This document shows, piece by piece, positions 8,104 through 15,910 of a stretch of DNA of 29,045 nucleotides. Each line of letters starts with the position of its first letter. Positions within the stretch are counted from its first letter, which is position 1. Position numbers and translations under genes: made by a program. Source of the DNA: UMGS946 sp048421225 (lineage in GTDB: Bacteria; Bacillota; Clostridia; Christensenellales; CAG-138); NCBI GenBank assembly GCA_048421225.1, contig DBFNRV010000133.1, forward strand, positions 1 to 29,045, in the 5' to 3' direction. The notes under the pieces were generated by a model. It was given only the letters and a program-made list of their open reading frames with translations, was not told the DNA's origin and made no database searches.

Positions 8104-9234
8104 ATGCACGAACCAACTATTAGATCACGCACATGGGCGGAGATAAATCTCGGCGCGCTCAAGCACAACCTTGGCATTGCAAAGGCTACCGGGAAAAAGG
8201 TTATGTGCGTTATAAAAGCGGACGCATACGGACACGGCGCGGTGGAGTGCGGCCGGTTCTTAGAAGAAAACGGCGCCGACGCGTTTGCGGTAGCGTGCCT
8301 GAGCGAAGCTCTGGAACTAAGGCGGGCAGGCATAGAGCTGCCGATTCTGATCTTGGGCTATACGTCTGCGGAATACGCTGACAGCCTGGCCGCCTATGCG
8401 ATATCCCAGACGGTGGCGGACGAACAATCGGCTATTGAGCTGAATAACGCGGCAAAACAGGCGGGAGTTACGGTGGAGGTTCATATAAAGCTTGACACGG
8501 GCATGTCCCGTACCGGACTGATGTGCCAAGGGGAAGCATTTTATGCTTCGGCAGCCCGTTCCGCTGAAAGGATCTGCGGCTTGGGCAACCTTAACGTTAC
8601 GGGAATGTATACTCATCTCGCCGTAGCGGATGCCCCCGAAGAGATTGAATATACACAATGGCAGATTAGCAACTTCATCGCGATTAGGGATAGGCTGGAA
8701 AGCCGCGGGATAAGGCCCGCGACATGCCATGCAAGCAACAGCGCGGCAATCATGAATAACCCCGATGCTCATTTTGATATGGTTAGAGAGGGGATAATGC
8801 TTTATGGACTGTATCCCGACAGCATACCAAGGGATACGGGCCCCTTAATGCCTGTAATGACGCTTAAGTCCCGTGTGGTTCAAATTAGAGAGTTTCCGGA
8901 GGGCACAACGGTAAGCTACGGAAGAACGTATAGGGCTAAATCTCCACTAAGGTGCGCCGTAATATCCGCCGGATACGCCGATGGTTATCCAAGAAGACTG
9001 TCCAACAGGGCGCATATTCAGATAGCGGGTGAATCATATCTCCAGATAGGCCGTGTATGCATGGACGTTATTATGGCGGACATTACAGGAGGCAGCGTAC
9101 AGCGCGGCGACGAGGTAGTTCTGTTTGGCGCAAAAGGAATGAGCCTGGAGGAAGTAGCGCAGGAAGTTGGAACTATAAATTATGAAATCGCATGCCTGGT
9201 GACATGCAGGGCTAAGCGCGTGTACATAGAATAG
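8104..9234 (+). CDS. alr: Alanine racemase
   Basis: The 376 aa product is a canonical alanine racemase. The PLP lysine lies in VIKADAYGHG near residue 39, and the second catalytic base, a tyrosine, in VSYGRTYRA near residue 270; VCMDVIMADIT is the usual C-terminal domain signature. It interconverts L- and D-alanine for peptidoglycan. AAGGAG (8089-8094) precedes the ATG by nine bases. It is downstream of the ornithine operon and separated by a terminator, so it may be read by leakage or from a promoter I could not identify. The neighbourhood is suggestive because the OrtAB thiolase releases D-alanine. A strong hairpin terminator follows. Confidence 0.96.
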   Translation: MHEPTIRSRTWAEINLGALKHNLGIAKATGKKVMCVIKADAYGHGAVECGRFLEENGADAFAVACLSEALELRRAGIELPILILGYTSAEYADSLAAYAISQTVADEQSAIELNNAAKQAGVTVEVHIKLDTGMSRTGLMCQGEAFYASAARSAERICGLGNLNVTGMYTHLAVADAPEEIEYTQWQISNFIAIRDRLESRGIRPATCHASNSAAIMNNPDAHFDMVREGIMLYGLYPDSIPRDTGPLMPVMTLKSRVVQIREFPEGTTVSYGRTYRAKSPLRCAVISAGYADGYPRRLSNRAHIQIAGESYLQIGRVCMDVIMADITGGSVQRGDEVVLFGAKGMSLEEVAQEVGTINYEIACLVTCRAKRVYIE

Positions 9235-9239
9235 TGCGA

Positions 9240-9281
9240 AAAGAATAGGCTCTGCGTTACCTTTCGCAGAGCCTATTCTTT
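9240..9281. terminator. Bidirectional terminator between alr and the GNAT gene
   Basis: AAGAATAGGCTCTGCG (9241-9256) pairs perfectly with CGCAGAGCCTATTCTT (9265-9280), extended by one A-T pair, around an eight-base loop. The A-rich left and T-rich right flanks suit termination in both directions, and the flanking genes converge on it. Confidence 0.85.
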
Positions 9282-9304
9282 CCGCCTTAGCGGCCGCTGA
9301 AGGT

Positions 9305-9745
9305 TTATATGCCCCGCACCATTTGCTTATAATTCAACTCTTTATACCCCTTTCTTAAGTACAGCCTTTCCGCATCCGTGTTGGTTTTTGAGATTTCAAG
9401 CCTGAACCGCCTGGCCGTACCGGAATACATATTATGAATAAAGTCAAGGTATTTTCCGCCAAGACCAAGGCCCCTGAATGGTTCCTTAATAAATAATTCT
9501 TCTATAAGAACAACAAGGCCTCCGACTTCGTTGGAGTATGTAATGGATATAAGGCCGTAACCTGCCGTTTCCGAGTTATGCTCAATTATATGGCACTTTA
9601 CGTATGGCGAATTGGACATTGCTTCACTAAATGTGCATTCCATATACTCCACGGGGATGCTGTGAAGTACAGCGTTCGAATCGTAGAATTCAGTCGCCAT
9701 ATCAATAAATTCAATCCTGTCCTTCAACTCTAAATTGCGTATCAT
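9305..9745 (-). CDS. GNAT family N-acetyltransferase
   Basis: The 146 aa product has the length and layout of a single-domain GNAT acetyltransferase. The acetyl-CoA pyrophosphate loop appears as FRGLGLGGKYLDF near residues 91-103, preceded by the beta strand VVLIEELFIKEPF, and a late NTDAERLYLRKGYKE segment is the usual motif B region. The substrate cannot be told. GAGGTG lies five bases before the ATG. The gene is convergent with alr across a shared terminator and is separate from bofA upstream, which has its own terminator. Confidence 0.88.
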   Translation of the reverse strand: MIRNLELKDRIEFIDMATEFYDSNAVLHSIPVEYMECTFSEAMSNSPYVKCHIIEHNSETAGYGLISITYSNEVGGLVVLIEELFIKEPFRGLGLGGKYLDFIHNMYSGTARRFRLEISKTNTDAERLYLRKGYKELNYKQMVRGI

Positions 9746-9860
9746 AAATACACCTCACTGTTACCATTATAAGAGTATCATACATCAAAGGACTTAACGT
9801 ATCAACCATGTTTTAAGATCGACAATGCCAAGGGCAGATCGGAATAACGGTTATATATAA

Positions 9861-9886
9861 AGGCGGGAACGCCTTTGTTCCCGCCT
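9861..9886 (-). terminator. Rho-independent terminator downstream of bofA
   Basis: AGGCGGGAAC (9861-9870) pairs with GTTCCCGCCT (9877-9886) around a six-base loop. Read on the minus strand it is followed by TTATATATAA, a moderately T-rich tail, and it lies 20 bases past the bofA stop. Confidence 0.78.
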
Positions 9887-9906
9887 AATTAACGTATTAA
9901 CATAGC

Positions 9907-10179
9907 TTACCATATATCCAGTATCGCCTGAAGGATGACTAGCAGTATTACGCCAGGTACGCCCAGCAATCCAGTAACTACGGCTGTAACAGGGTTTATA
10001 ACTATTGATAACCCGATAAAATCGCCTAAAAAATTAAAAATAATTAGGATTACCGCGCCAACCACCGCATTGATCAACAAGCGAAAAAGAATCCGTATAG
10101 GAAGTGAAAGTATCTTAAATACAAGCCATAATACGAGCAGTCCCGCACCAAACGCAAGAACCGAACCAAGAACATCCAT
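9907..10179 (-). CDS. bofA: BofA family integral membrane protein (pro-sigmaK processing inhibitor family)
   Basis: The 90 aa product is almost entirely hydrophobic, with about three membrane segments and the BofA-type ending NPVTAVVTGLLGVPGVILL. In Bacillus, BofA sits in the forespore outer membrane and inhibits the SpoIVFB protease that activates sigmaK. The ATG at 10179 is chosen because GGGAGGGGG lies eight bases upstream; a longer frame exists but lacks such a site. In many clostridia BofA homologues occur without the full SpoIVF system, so a role in sporulation checkpoint control is inferred, not shown. The size is close to the Bacillus protein. Confidence 0.82.
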   Translation of the reverse strand: MDVLGSVLAFGAGLLVLWLVFKILSLPIRILFRLLINAVVGAVILIIFNFLGDFIGLSIVINPVTAVVTGLLGVPGVILLVILQAILDIW

Positions 10180-10204
10180 CTCCAGTACCCCCTCCCTATA
10201 GAAT

Positions 10205-10233
10205 ATAATACCAAAACCATGGGGGCTTGGCAA
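10205..10233 (-). promoter_or_regulatory. SigmaA-type promoter of bofA
   Basis: On the minus strand TTGCCA (10228-10233) and TATTAT (10205-10210) are separated by exactly 17 bases and lie about 26 bases before the chosen bofA start. The match to the housekeeping consensus is five and five of six. Confidence 0.65.
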
Positions 10234-10298
10234 CCCTGACGGCAGCCGATAGTATTTGTTATTGAAGGAAGTTATGTCGAATTAAACGAATGCGTATA

Positions 10299-10322
10299 CA
10301 GGCGGGTGATCAGGCGGGTGAT
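10299..10322 (-). repeat. 12-bp tandem duplication at the end of the lipoprotein gene
   Basis: CAGGCGGGTGAT occurs twice head to tail (10299-10310 and 10311-10322). On the minus strand each copy carries a TGA in the frame of the upstream gene, so the duplication falls at its stop codon and does not change the protein. Confidence 0.85.
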
Positions 10323-11050
10323 CATCCAAGCTCCAGCATTCCGCCTCTGAGGAGCAGCGATTCGGAGGCCTTAGTCAGGATTCTGTCAATGTCAGGCTTT
10401 CCGCCTTCCTCGAGGAAGCTGAACCTAGTATCCCCGCGGGCATATACGAAATCGCCGTTTTCAACCCTGAATATGCTCCAGTTTTGGCCTTTTTCCACGT
10501 ATGAGTCCCAACGCCCTCCGGAACGCTCCAGAAAGGCGCTCAATATTGTATTGCCGTCCGCATCCTTTAAATAATACTCAAGGGACTCTCCACACAAAAC
10601 ACCATCAATAAGCCGTCCGTCATCGTATGTAAACTCGAAGCCATAGCTCTCATCATGACGCCACATTGAGCCGGTTCCGATAACCGCGCCGGACACACTG
10701 CCGCCATAGCGATCGTCAACGGCATAGAGACTCCCAACGCTGAGCCTTGCCAGGCTTGAATTTCGTATATGCTTTGAGATCCCAATGGAAGCTTCAACGT
10801 AATCGGGGCAGGGCTCATCAGCCTTTGCATTGCTAAACGCATCGAACATCGCGTTCAGATCGGCATTATAGCCAGCGTATAGTTCGAAAACGGGGTTGGA
10901 AAAACGATATGCTGTGGGTTCGGCTTGATACTGCTCATCGCCAGACGGCCCATAATCGGTTCCGACGGCAAAGCTGCAGCCCATGACAGAATATATGGAC
11001 GCGGCCATGGCCATGATCAAAATTATTATGGCGGCAGACCTGTTTTTCAC
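10322..11050 (-). CDS. Putative lipoprotein of unknown function
   Basis: From the GTG at 11050 the product has 242 aa. It starts VKNRSAAIIILIMAMAASI and reaches VMGC at about residues 23-26, a plausible lipobox, so it is probably an exported lipoprotein anchored outside the membrane. The mature part is polar with many aromatic and acidic residues (for example DESYGFEFTYDDGRLIDG) and looks beta-rich; I recognise no family. GTG is chosen because AAAGGG lies nine bases upstream and the preceding gene stops six bases earlier; a longer frame overlapping that gene is open. It is the last gene of the asparaginase-ahcY-adenosyltransferase run. Function unassigned. Confidence 0.75.
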   Translation of the reverse strand: MKNRSAAIIILIMAMAASIYSVMGCSFAVGTDYGPSGDEQYQAEPTAYRFSNPVFELYAGYNADLNAMFDAFSNAKADEPCPDYVEASIGISKHIRNSSLARLSVGSLYAVDDRYGGSVSGAVIGTGSMWRHDESYGFEFTYDDGRLIDGVLCGESLEYYLKDADGNTILSAFLERSGGRWDSYVEKGQNWSIFRVENGDFVYARGDTRFSFLEEGGKPDIDRILTKASESLLLRGGMLELG

Positions 11051-11055
11051 GAGGT

Positions 11056-11568
11056 TCAGCCCTTTCTTATACTGTTTTCTTCGCACATAAGAACATATAC
11101 GGCGGATGACACCCTGTTGACCGCCCTGCACAGCTTTTCATCGGGTTCGCCGTCATATGCCGAGATAAGGGCGCGTTCAACATCCCTAACCCTCGTGCGT
11201 ATAACGTTTAACCATGACAGAGACAGACCGTCCTCAGGCGATGGTATAAAATGTCCGCATTTAAAATACTTTTGCGGATTATGGGACATATCGTGCAACA
11301 GCTCCATGTCCCGCCCAGCGACGCATGGAAGCTCGGGCTCGCAGCACCTTACATGTGCGCTCATTATCGCCATCAGGCAGCGGTTGATGTCGCCAAGCGC
11401 TTCACACAACCTCGCGTTTTCCTCAGAAAGTGCCAGCGCCGCCCCGAATCCGGTATCAGCCATAGCGCCGTCAAGCAGGCCGCGAAAATGGATCCGCGGG
11501 TCATCCTTTCTCACCATTACGTCGCCATGCAGGCTGGTCATATGCTGCGGCTTGTTATTGTCTTTCAT
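11056..11568 (-). CDS. Cobalamin adenosyltransferase, EutT/PduO-like
   Basis: The 170 aa product resembles EutT-type ATP:cob(I)alamin adenosyltransferases, which make adenosylcobalamin from cob(I)alamin and ATP. The segments that suggest this are DPRIHFRGLLDGAMAD (residues 23-38), HDMSHNPQKYF (92-102), NVIRTRVRDVERA (121-133) and the C-terminal NRVSSAVYVLM (151-161), which correspond to the ATP- and cobalamin-binding helices. Cysteines CC at 75-76 and C82 recall the metal-binding cysteine cluster of EutT, but with altered spacing. AAAGGAGG precedes the ATG by four bases. It follows ahcY by 44 bases and precedes the lipoprotein by five. It could supply the cofactor of OraE, some 7 kb away. Family call from motifs, not a search. 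Confidence 0.78.
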   Translation of the reverse strand: MKDNNKPQHMTSLHGDVMVRKDDPRIHFRGLLDGAMADTGFGAALALSEENARLCEALGDINRCLMAIMSAHVRCCEPELPCVAGRDMELLHDMSHNPQKYFKCGHFIPSPEDGLSLSWLNVIRTRVRDVERALISAYDGEPDEKLCRAVNRVSSAVYVLMCEENSIRKG

Positions 11569-11612
11569 AAATCCTCCTTTATTTGCTGCATTGATGTCTG
11601 AGACAAGAACCG

Positions 11613-12851
11613 TTAATATTCACCACTCAGGTAGGATGCCTGCGCCTCGGTAAGCGTATCAAGCCCTAGCCCCATTGCTGAAATTTTCAGCAGGGCAACC
11701 TCGTTATCTATGGATTCCGGCACATTATAAAGGCCGGGGGACAGCATTCCCACGTTGTCAATAAGGTATTTTGCGGAGAGCGTCTGGATTGCAAACGACA
11801 GATCCATTATTTCAGCCGGATGGCCATTTCCCGCCACTATATTTACGAGCCTACCGTCTGAGAGCACGTTGATTACTCTGCCGTCTGACAGCCTATAGCC
11901 ATCGATAAACGGTTTTCGTTCCTCTATGGATACTGCAAGGGCTTTAAGCTCATTTTTATTGAATTCAACGTCAAAATGTCCCGCGTTTGCGACCATGGCG
12001 TTGTTCTTCATAGCGCTAAAATGCCTTCCGACTATTACATCCTTACAGCCAGTCGCTGTAATAAATATATCCCCCAGAGGAGCCGCATCGTCCATCCGCA
12101 TTACCCTAAAGCCGTCCATAGCCGCTTCCAGCGCCCTATATGGGTTGACCTCGGTGACAATCACGTTTGCGCCAAGTCCCTTTGCCCTCATCGCTATGCC
12201 GCTTGAGCAATAACCATAGCCAGCTACAACCACGGTTTTGCCCGTTACCATATTATTGGTTGAATACATAATCGCATCCCATACGGACTGTCCGGTACCA
12301 TGCCTGTTGTCAAATAGCCGCTTGCAGTTCGCGTCGTTTACAGCCATCATGGGAAACCGAAGGGTGTTTGAAGCGGCCCTGGCTTTAAGGCGGTGTATTC
12401 CTGTGGTGGTCTCCTCACACCCGCCGATTATTGAACCGGCGTATTCCGGATAGTCGTCCAGGAGGCTTACAAAGTCTCCGCCGTCGTCAATTATAATGTG
12501 GGGATGAAACTCCAATGTCTTAATCAGATGCTCCCTGTATTCCTTTTCGGTAGCGCCATACCATGCGTTTACCTCCATTCCCATATCAGCAAGCGCGGCG
12601 CAGATATCATCCTTAGTAGACAGCGGGTTTGAGCCGGTAACAGCCACCTCGGCTCCGGCGGCCCTTAAAGCCAGCGCAAGATATGCGGTTTTGGCCTCAA
12701 GATGTACGCATACGGATATGCGCTTTCCTGAAAACGGCTTTTCATTCTTATACCGGCGCTCAAGCGAACTCAATACAGGCATAAAATCCTTTACCCATTC
12801 AATTCGTTTACGCCCCAGCGGCGCGAGGGATATATCTCTTATCGCGGACAT
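11613..12851 (-). CDS. ahcY: S-adenosylhomocysteine hydrolase (adenosylhomocysteinase family)
   Basis: The 412 aa product cleaves S-adenosylhomocysteine (or, in some anaerobes, S-inosylhomocysteine) to homocysteine. The NAD-binding loop is VVAGYGYCSSGIA near residue 210, the active-site stretch is CKRLFDNRHGTGQSVWD near residue 180, and the C-terminal half includes ATGCKDVI and MVANAGHFDVE. The FDNRxGTGQS form and length resemble the short archaeal/Thermotoga type rather than the longer proteobacterial type. It ends SYLSGEY, a variation on the usual KYxxY/W ending. GGAGG lies six bases before the ATG. It is in line with asparaginase 55 bases upstream and the adenosyltransferase downstream. 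Confidence 0.93.
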   Translation of the reverse strand: MSAIRDISLAPLGRKRIEWVKDFMPVLSSLERRYKNEKPFSGKRISVCVHLEAKTAYLALALRAAGAEVAVTGSNPLSTKDDICAALADMGMEVNAWYGATEKEYREHLIKTLEFHPHIIIDDGGDFVSLLDDYPEYAGSIIGGCEETTTGIHRLKARAASNTLRFPMMAVNDANCKRLFDNRHGTGQSVWDAIMYSTNNMVTGKTVVVAGYGYCSSGIAMRAKGLGANVIVTEVNPYRALEAAMDGFRVMRMDDAAPLGDIFITATGCKDVIVGRHFSAMKNNAMVANAGHFDVEFNKNELKALAVSIEERKPFIDGYRLSDGRVINVLSDGRLVNIVAGNGHPAEIMDLSFAIQTLSAKYLIDNVGMLSPGLYNVPESIDNEVALLKISAMGLGLDTLTEAQASYLSGEY

Positions 12852-12906
12852 GATCTTCCTCCAATGCTTATGAAATTACTTTAGCGGATAAAACGGACGC
12901 TAGCGT

Positions 12907-13914
12907 TTAACCGTTCTTTTTAATACCCGCTTCAAAATCTATCTCGCCGCAGATGTTCGTATACATTATCCTGCGTATTTCTTCAAGAGAACCGGTTTGG
13001 CCCAGCGCCCACATGAGCTTTGTAACGGCCGCCTCAGTCGTCATATCATACGAGGGAATTATGCCAGCGTCCTTGAGAGGACGGCTAACCTCGTAAATAT
13101 CGGGAGTAGACGGCTCATAAAGGCATTGCGACGCCAATATTACGATAATTCCCTGCTCCATGAACTTTACGAGTATTTCTGTATGATCCCTCCTGAAATT
13201 ATGAACTCCCCCAAGCCCGAACGCCTCTACGACTACCCCCCTGATTCCGCATTCTGGAATCATGCCGAGAAGGTTGGCGCTGGTACCAGGCACGAGCTTG
13301 ACTAGCGTTACGCTGGGATCAATATCCCGTGAAAAGCTGAACCGGCTGTCCGTATGAACGCCGTGGAGCTGTATAAACCGTCCGTTTACAACCGCTCCTA
13401 TGTAGGGATAATTTATTGATTCAAATGCATTCAAAGATGTGGTATGCGTCTTAACCGCCCTGCAGCCCAGTATTATGGAGCCGCCAAAGCATACGTAAAC
13501 GCCGCCGCACGCCATTTCTCTTGCGGTTATCACCGCGTTTTCAAGGTTTTTTCTTCCATCCGAATCAGGATAAACGATTGGGTATTGTGCGCCTGTAAGT
13601 ATAACGGGAATCCCTATGCCCCTAAGCATAAACGACAGCATGGAAGCCGTATAAGCCATTGTATCCGTGCCATGTGTTATTATAATTCCGTCATACTCTT
13701 GGGACGACGCATAAACAGCTTCCGCAAGTATGCGCCATTCTTCGGGCTGTATATTTGAACTGTCCATGCTGAACAGGTCCATGCATTCAATATTGGTTTT
13801 GTCTATATCCACAAAATCCAGCAGGTCGTCCGCGGCCAATTCAGGGGATAGGCCCCTGGCTGTTGGTATGCAGGCTATGGTACCGCCAGTGGCGATCAGG
13901 CGCAGCTTGCGCAT
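12907..13914 (-). CDS. L-asparaginase, type I-like
   Basis: The 335 aa product hydrolyses asparagine to aspartate and ammonia. It carries both catalytic threonine motifs: ATGGTIA (Thr12) and HGTDT (Thr83, Asp84), plus the substrate-contact MDSSN near residue 50. There is no signal peptide, consistent with a cytoplasmic enzyme. The ATG at 13914 is selected because TTGGAGG ends five bases upstream; a TTG four codons earlier is part of that site. It is the first gene of a minus-strand run with ahcY and the adenosyltransferase. A TATAAT element lies upstream near 13937, without a convincing -35. Glutaminase activity cannot be excluded. Confidence 0.92.
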   Translation of the reverse strand: MRKLRLIATGGTIACIPTARGLSPELAADDLLDFVDIDKTNIECMDLFSMDSSNIQPEEWRILAEAVYASSQEYDGIIITHGTDTMAYTASMLSFMLRGIGIPVILTGAQYPIVYPDSDGRKNLENAVITAREMACGGVYVCFGGSIILGCRAVKTHTTSLNAFESINYPYIGAVVNGRFIQLHGVHTDSRFSFSRDIDPSVTLVKLVPGTSANLLGMIPECGIRGVVVEAFGLGGVHNFRRDHTEILVKFMEQGIIVILASQCLYEPSTPDIYEVSRPLKDAGIIPSYDMTTEAAVTKLMWALGQTGSLEEIRRIMYTNICGEIDFEAGIKKNG

Positions 13915-14123
13915 ATTTGCCTCCAAGTATTTTTTATAATTATAACATCTTTATAAGAATGAAAAAAGCGGTTTATAATTTATGTTGTCATATAAAAGAG
14001 CTATACGGGATATAATTTACTCTTAAAATATTAACGGCTGGCATTGTTTAACAGCGTGTATGCAACCTTTGTATATTTTGATTCGTCTTATAAACAAAGA
14101 AGTTTGTTGGAGGACTTAAACAT

Positions 14124-14792
14124 ATGAAAACAACAGCGATTATATCGTCAATTCTCTGCCTTTTTATGCTGCTTTCCGGCTGTGCGCCTTCCCAGAGCGG
14201 GCCCGAACCGACGGACGGCGGGACCGGAAATACTCCTCCTTCAGGTTCCCCAAATAAGCAGGTAAATCCCGGAGGGGATGCCTCAGGCCTGAAGCCTGGG
14301 TCCACGCTGGCCCCAATGGTAGGGATGGACGACCCAGGCAGCACAATAAATCCGGAAGGAAGGGATGGTATTCCATTTGAGGCGAAGTATATAAGAGCGG
14401 ACTACCGTGCGGGCGATTATCCAAAATGCGTTGTTATATCCAGCGAGGATGAATTAAAAAGGTTTATTGCCCAAGATGGCGGTGTTTTAACCATGGGGGA
14501 GGGCGAATCCGAAACCCCAGGCTATTCAAGCTACGACGAGGCGTTTTTTAATGATAACATGCTTCTCATAGCTACGACTAGCTATACCAGCGGTTCCGTA
14601 AGCCAGGAGGTTGTAAGAGTAACGCTTGAGAGCGATGGATACCATGTGTATATAAAACCAATTCCGTTTGAAGGGGTGGGTACTGCGGACATGGCTAATT
14701 GGAACGTGGTAATAGAGCTGGCAAGGAGTTATTATCGCGGCGATACGAGCGCGTTTGCCCATATGGTTAATAAGGATGGCCGCCTTAACTAG
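14124..14792 (+). CDS. Putative lipoprotein, possible PrcB-like C-terminal domain
   Basis: The 222 aa product begins with a lipoprotein signal peptide ending in LLSGC (cysteine at residue 20), followed by a Gly/Pro/Ser-rich linker to about residue 75, as expected for a surface-anchored protein. The C-terminal part, CVVISSEDELKRFI followed by EAFFNDNMLLIATTSYTSGS and alternating strands, resembles the PrcB C-terminal domain found in clostridial secreted proteins; this is a tentative pattern match. GGAGG lies ten bases before the ATG. It is divergent from asparaginase, with a 209-base AT-rich gap containing a TATAAT near 14011. Function unknown. Confidence 0.75.
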   Translation: MKTTAIISSILCLFMLLSGCAPSQSGPEPTDGGTGNTPPSGSPNKQVNPGGDASGLKPGSTLAPMVGMDDPGSTINPEGRDGIPFEAKYIRADYRAGDYPKCVVISSEDELKRFIAQDGGVLTMGEGESETPGYSSYDEAFFNDNMLLIATTSYTSGSVSQEVVRVTLESDGYHVYIKPIPFEGVGTADMANWNVVIELARSYYRGDTSAFAHMVNKDGRLN

Positions 14793-14872
14793 AAATAAAT
14801 TGACATATGGTTTTTCATGGTATTAAAAAGGCTCAAATGGTTTTATAATAACGTTTTAAAGGCTTGTCCACT

Positions 14873-14907
14873 ATAGTAATCCGGTATACCGTATACTGGA
14901 TTACTAT
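14873..14907. other. 35-bp near-perfect palindrome upstream of the MarR gene
   Basis: ATAGTAATCCGGTATAC (14873-14889) and GTATACTGGATTACTAT (14891-14907) are inverted repeats with one mismatch around a single base. The core GTATACCGTATAC is a perfect odd palindrome. It lies 15 bases upstream of a TTGACA element of the marR promoter, so it could be an operator; alternatively, with the following TTTATATAT, it could act as a terminator for the lipoprotein gene upstream. Confidence 0.75.
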
Positions 14908-14921
14908 TTATATATGGGCCA

Positions 14922-14950
14922 TTGACACGCAACTTAAGCTCTGTTAACAT
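14922..14950 (+). promoter_or_regulatory. SigmaA-type promoter of the MarR gene
   Basis: A perfect TTGACA (14922-14927) and TAACAT (14945-14950) are separated by 17 bases. The -10 ends 29 bases before the chosen start codon. Confidence 0.65.
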
Positions 14951-14979
14951 GGAAATAAATAACTAAGGAAGTTGTGGTA

Positions 14980-15456
14980 ATGGACGAGTCGAAGGATTTG
15001 CGCGAGGTATCCCGTTCAGCAAAAAAGATGAACGTCAGCTTTTCGCGTCTTGTACATACGTACAATTTATGCATGATACACATATTGGACAAGTATGGAT
15101 TGTACCCGGGCCAGCCCCAGGTGCTGTTTGCAATCAGCGCTGAGGAGCGCCAGATGACGCAAAACGAGCTGGCACTCAGCCTTAACATATCAAAGGCGTC
15201 CATAGGCAAATCGCTGTGCCGTCTTGAAGAGGCGGGCTTTATAAAGAGGGTGCGAGACAAGCGCGACGGCAGATGCATACGCGTTGCGTTAACCTCCAAG
15301 GGCAGGGAATATGCAAGATGGTGCGAGATTGACTTTGAAATGCTCTATACAACAATGCTTGAATGTTTCAGCTCAGATCAACGTGATACGATTCCAGAGC
15401 TGATGGATAGGATGAACGCCTGCCTAGACGGCTTAAGGCAGCGTCTTGAGAACTGA
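14980..15456 (+). CDS. MarR family transcriptional regulator
   Basis: The 158 aa product has a MarR winged helix-turn-helix: QMTQNELALSLNISKASIGK (about residues 59-78) as the recognition region, then CRLEEAGFIKR and the wing DKRDGRCIRVALTSKG. Flanking helices form the dimer interface. The ATG at 14980 is preferred over a GTG two codons earlier because AAGGAAG lies eight bases before the ATG but only two before the GTG. No transporter or enzyme gene follows it directly, so its target is unknown; the large palindrome just upstream is the best candidate operator. It stands alone, facing rpmE across a 250-base gap. Confidence 0.9.
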   Translation: MDESKDLREVSRSAKKMNVSFSRLVHTYNLCMIHILDKYGLYPGQPQVLFAISAEERQMTQNELALSLNISKASIGKSLCRLEEAGFIKRVRDKRDGRCIRVALTSKGREYARWCEIDFEMLYTTMLECFSSDQRDTIPELMDRMNACLDGLRQRLEN

Positions 15457-15672
15457 TACCAGGGGGGCGCGCAGGACATTCTTCATTTACACTAATCGGA
15501 ATCGGGTCAATATACTGGCGGCTTATTGTACAATTCAATAGTTTAAATGTGCTTTCAATGCGTTATCTTCATTAATAAATGTTGAACAGCGTATAATTTT
15601 TGATGGAGAATTATTTAAAGGGACCTTATTCTGCCCAGTCTGGATTTTGTGAATATGCTAAAATAAAAAAGT

Positions 15673-15696
15673 AAGGGCCGGAGGTTTCCGGCCTTT
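15673..15696 (-). terminator. Rho-independent terminator of rpmE
   Basis: GGCCGGA (15676-15682) pairs with TCCGGCC (15687-15693) around a four-base loop, extended by A-T and G-T pairs. On the minus strand it is followed by CTTACTTTTTTATTTT, a good T tract, 10 bases past the rpmE stop. Confidence 0.85.
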
Positions 15697-15706
15697 AGCA
15701 ATCACT

Positions 15707-15907
15707 TTATTTTATGCCATAACGTTTCTTGAAGCGATCGACCCGTCCGCCGCTGTCAATCAGCTTTTGGCGGCCTGTATAAAACGGATGGCATTTTGAG
15801 CAGATTTCAACCTTCAGCTCACCCTTGACAGAGCCAGATGTGAAGGTTTCGCCGCATGCGCAGCGAACCACGCATTCACCATATGACGGATGTAGATTTT
15901 CTTTCAT
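15707..15907 (-). CDS. rpmE: 50S ribosomal protein L31
   Basis: The 66 aa product is ribosomal protein L31 of the zinc-binding (C+) type, with cysteines in VVRCACGE (Cys16, Cys18) and ICSKCHPFYTG (Cys36, Cys39). It binds the large subunit near the central protuberance. AAGGGGTG precedes the ATG by ten bases. It has its own promoter and terminator, so it is a single-gene transcription unit. The retained cysteines suggest zinc storage in L31 and, commonly, a zinc-free paralogue elsewhere, though none is seen here. Confidence 0.96.
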   Translation of the reverse strand: MKENLHPSYGECVVRCACGETFTSGSVKGELKVEICSKCHPFYTGRQKLIDSGGRVDRFKKRYGIK

Positions 15908-15910
15908 ATT

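Noticed and set aside
10925..11653. 242-codon + strand frame across the adenosyltransferase region
   Set aside because: It spans two better supported minus-strand genes and a gene boundary, with no motif of its own.
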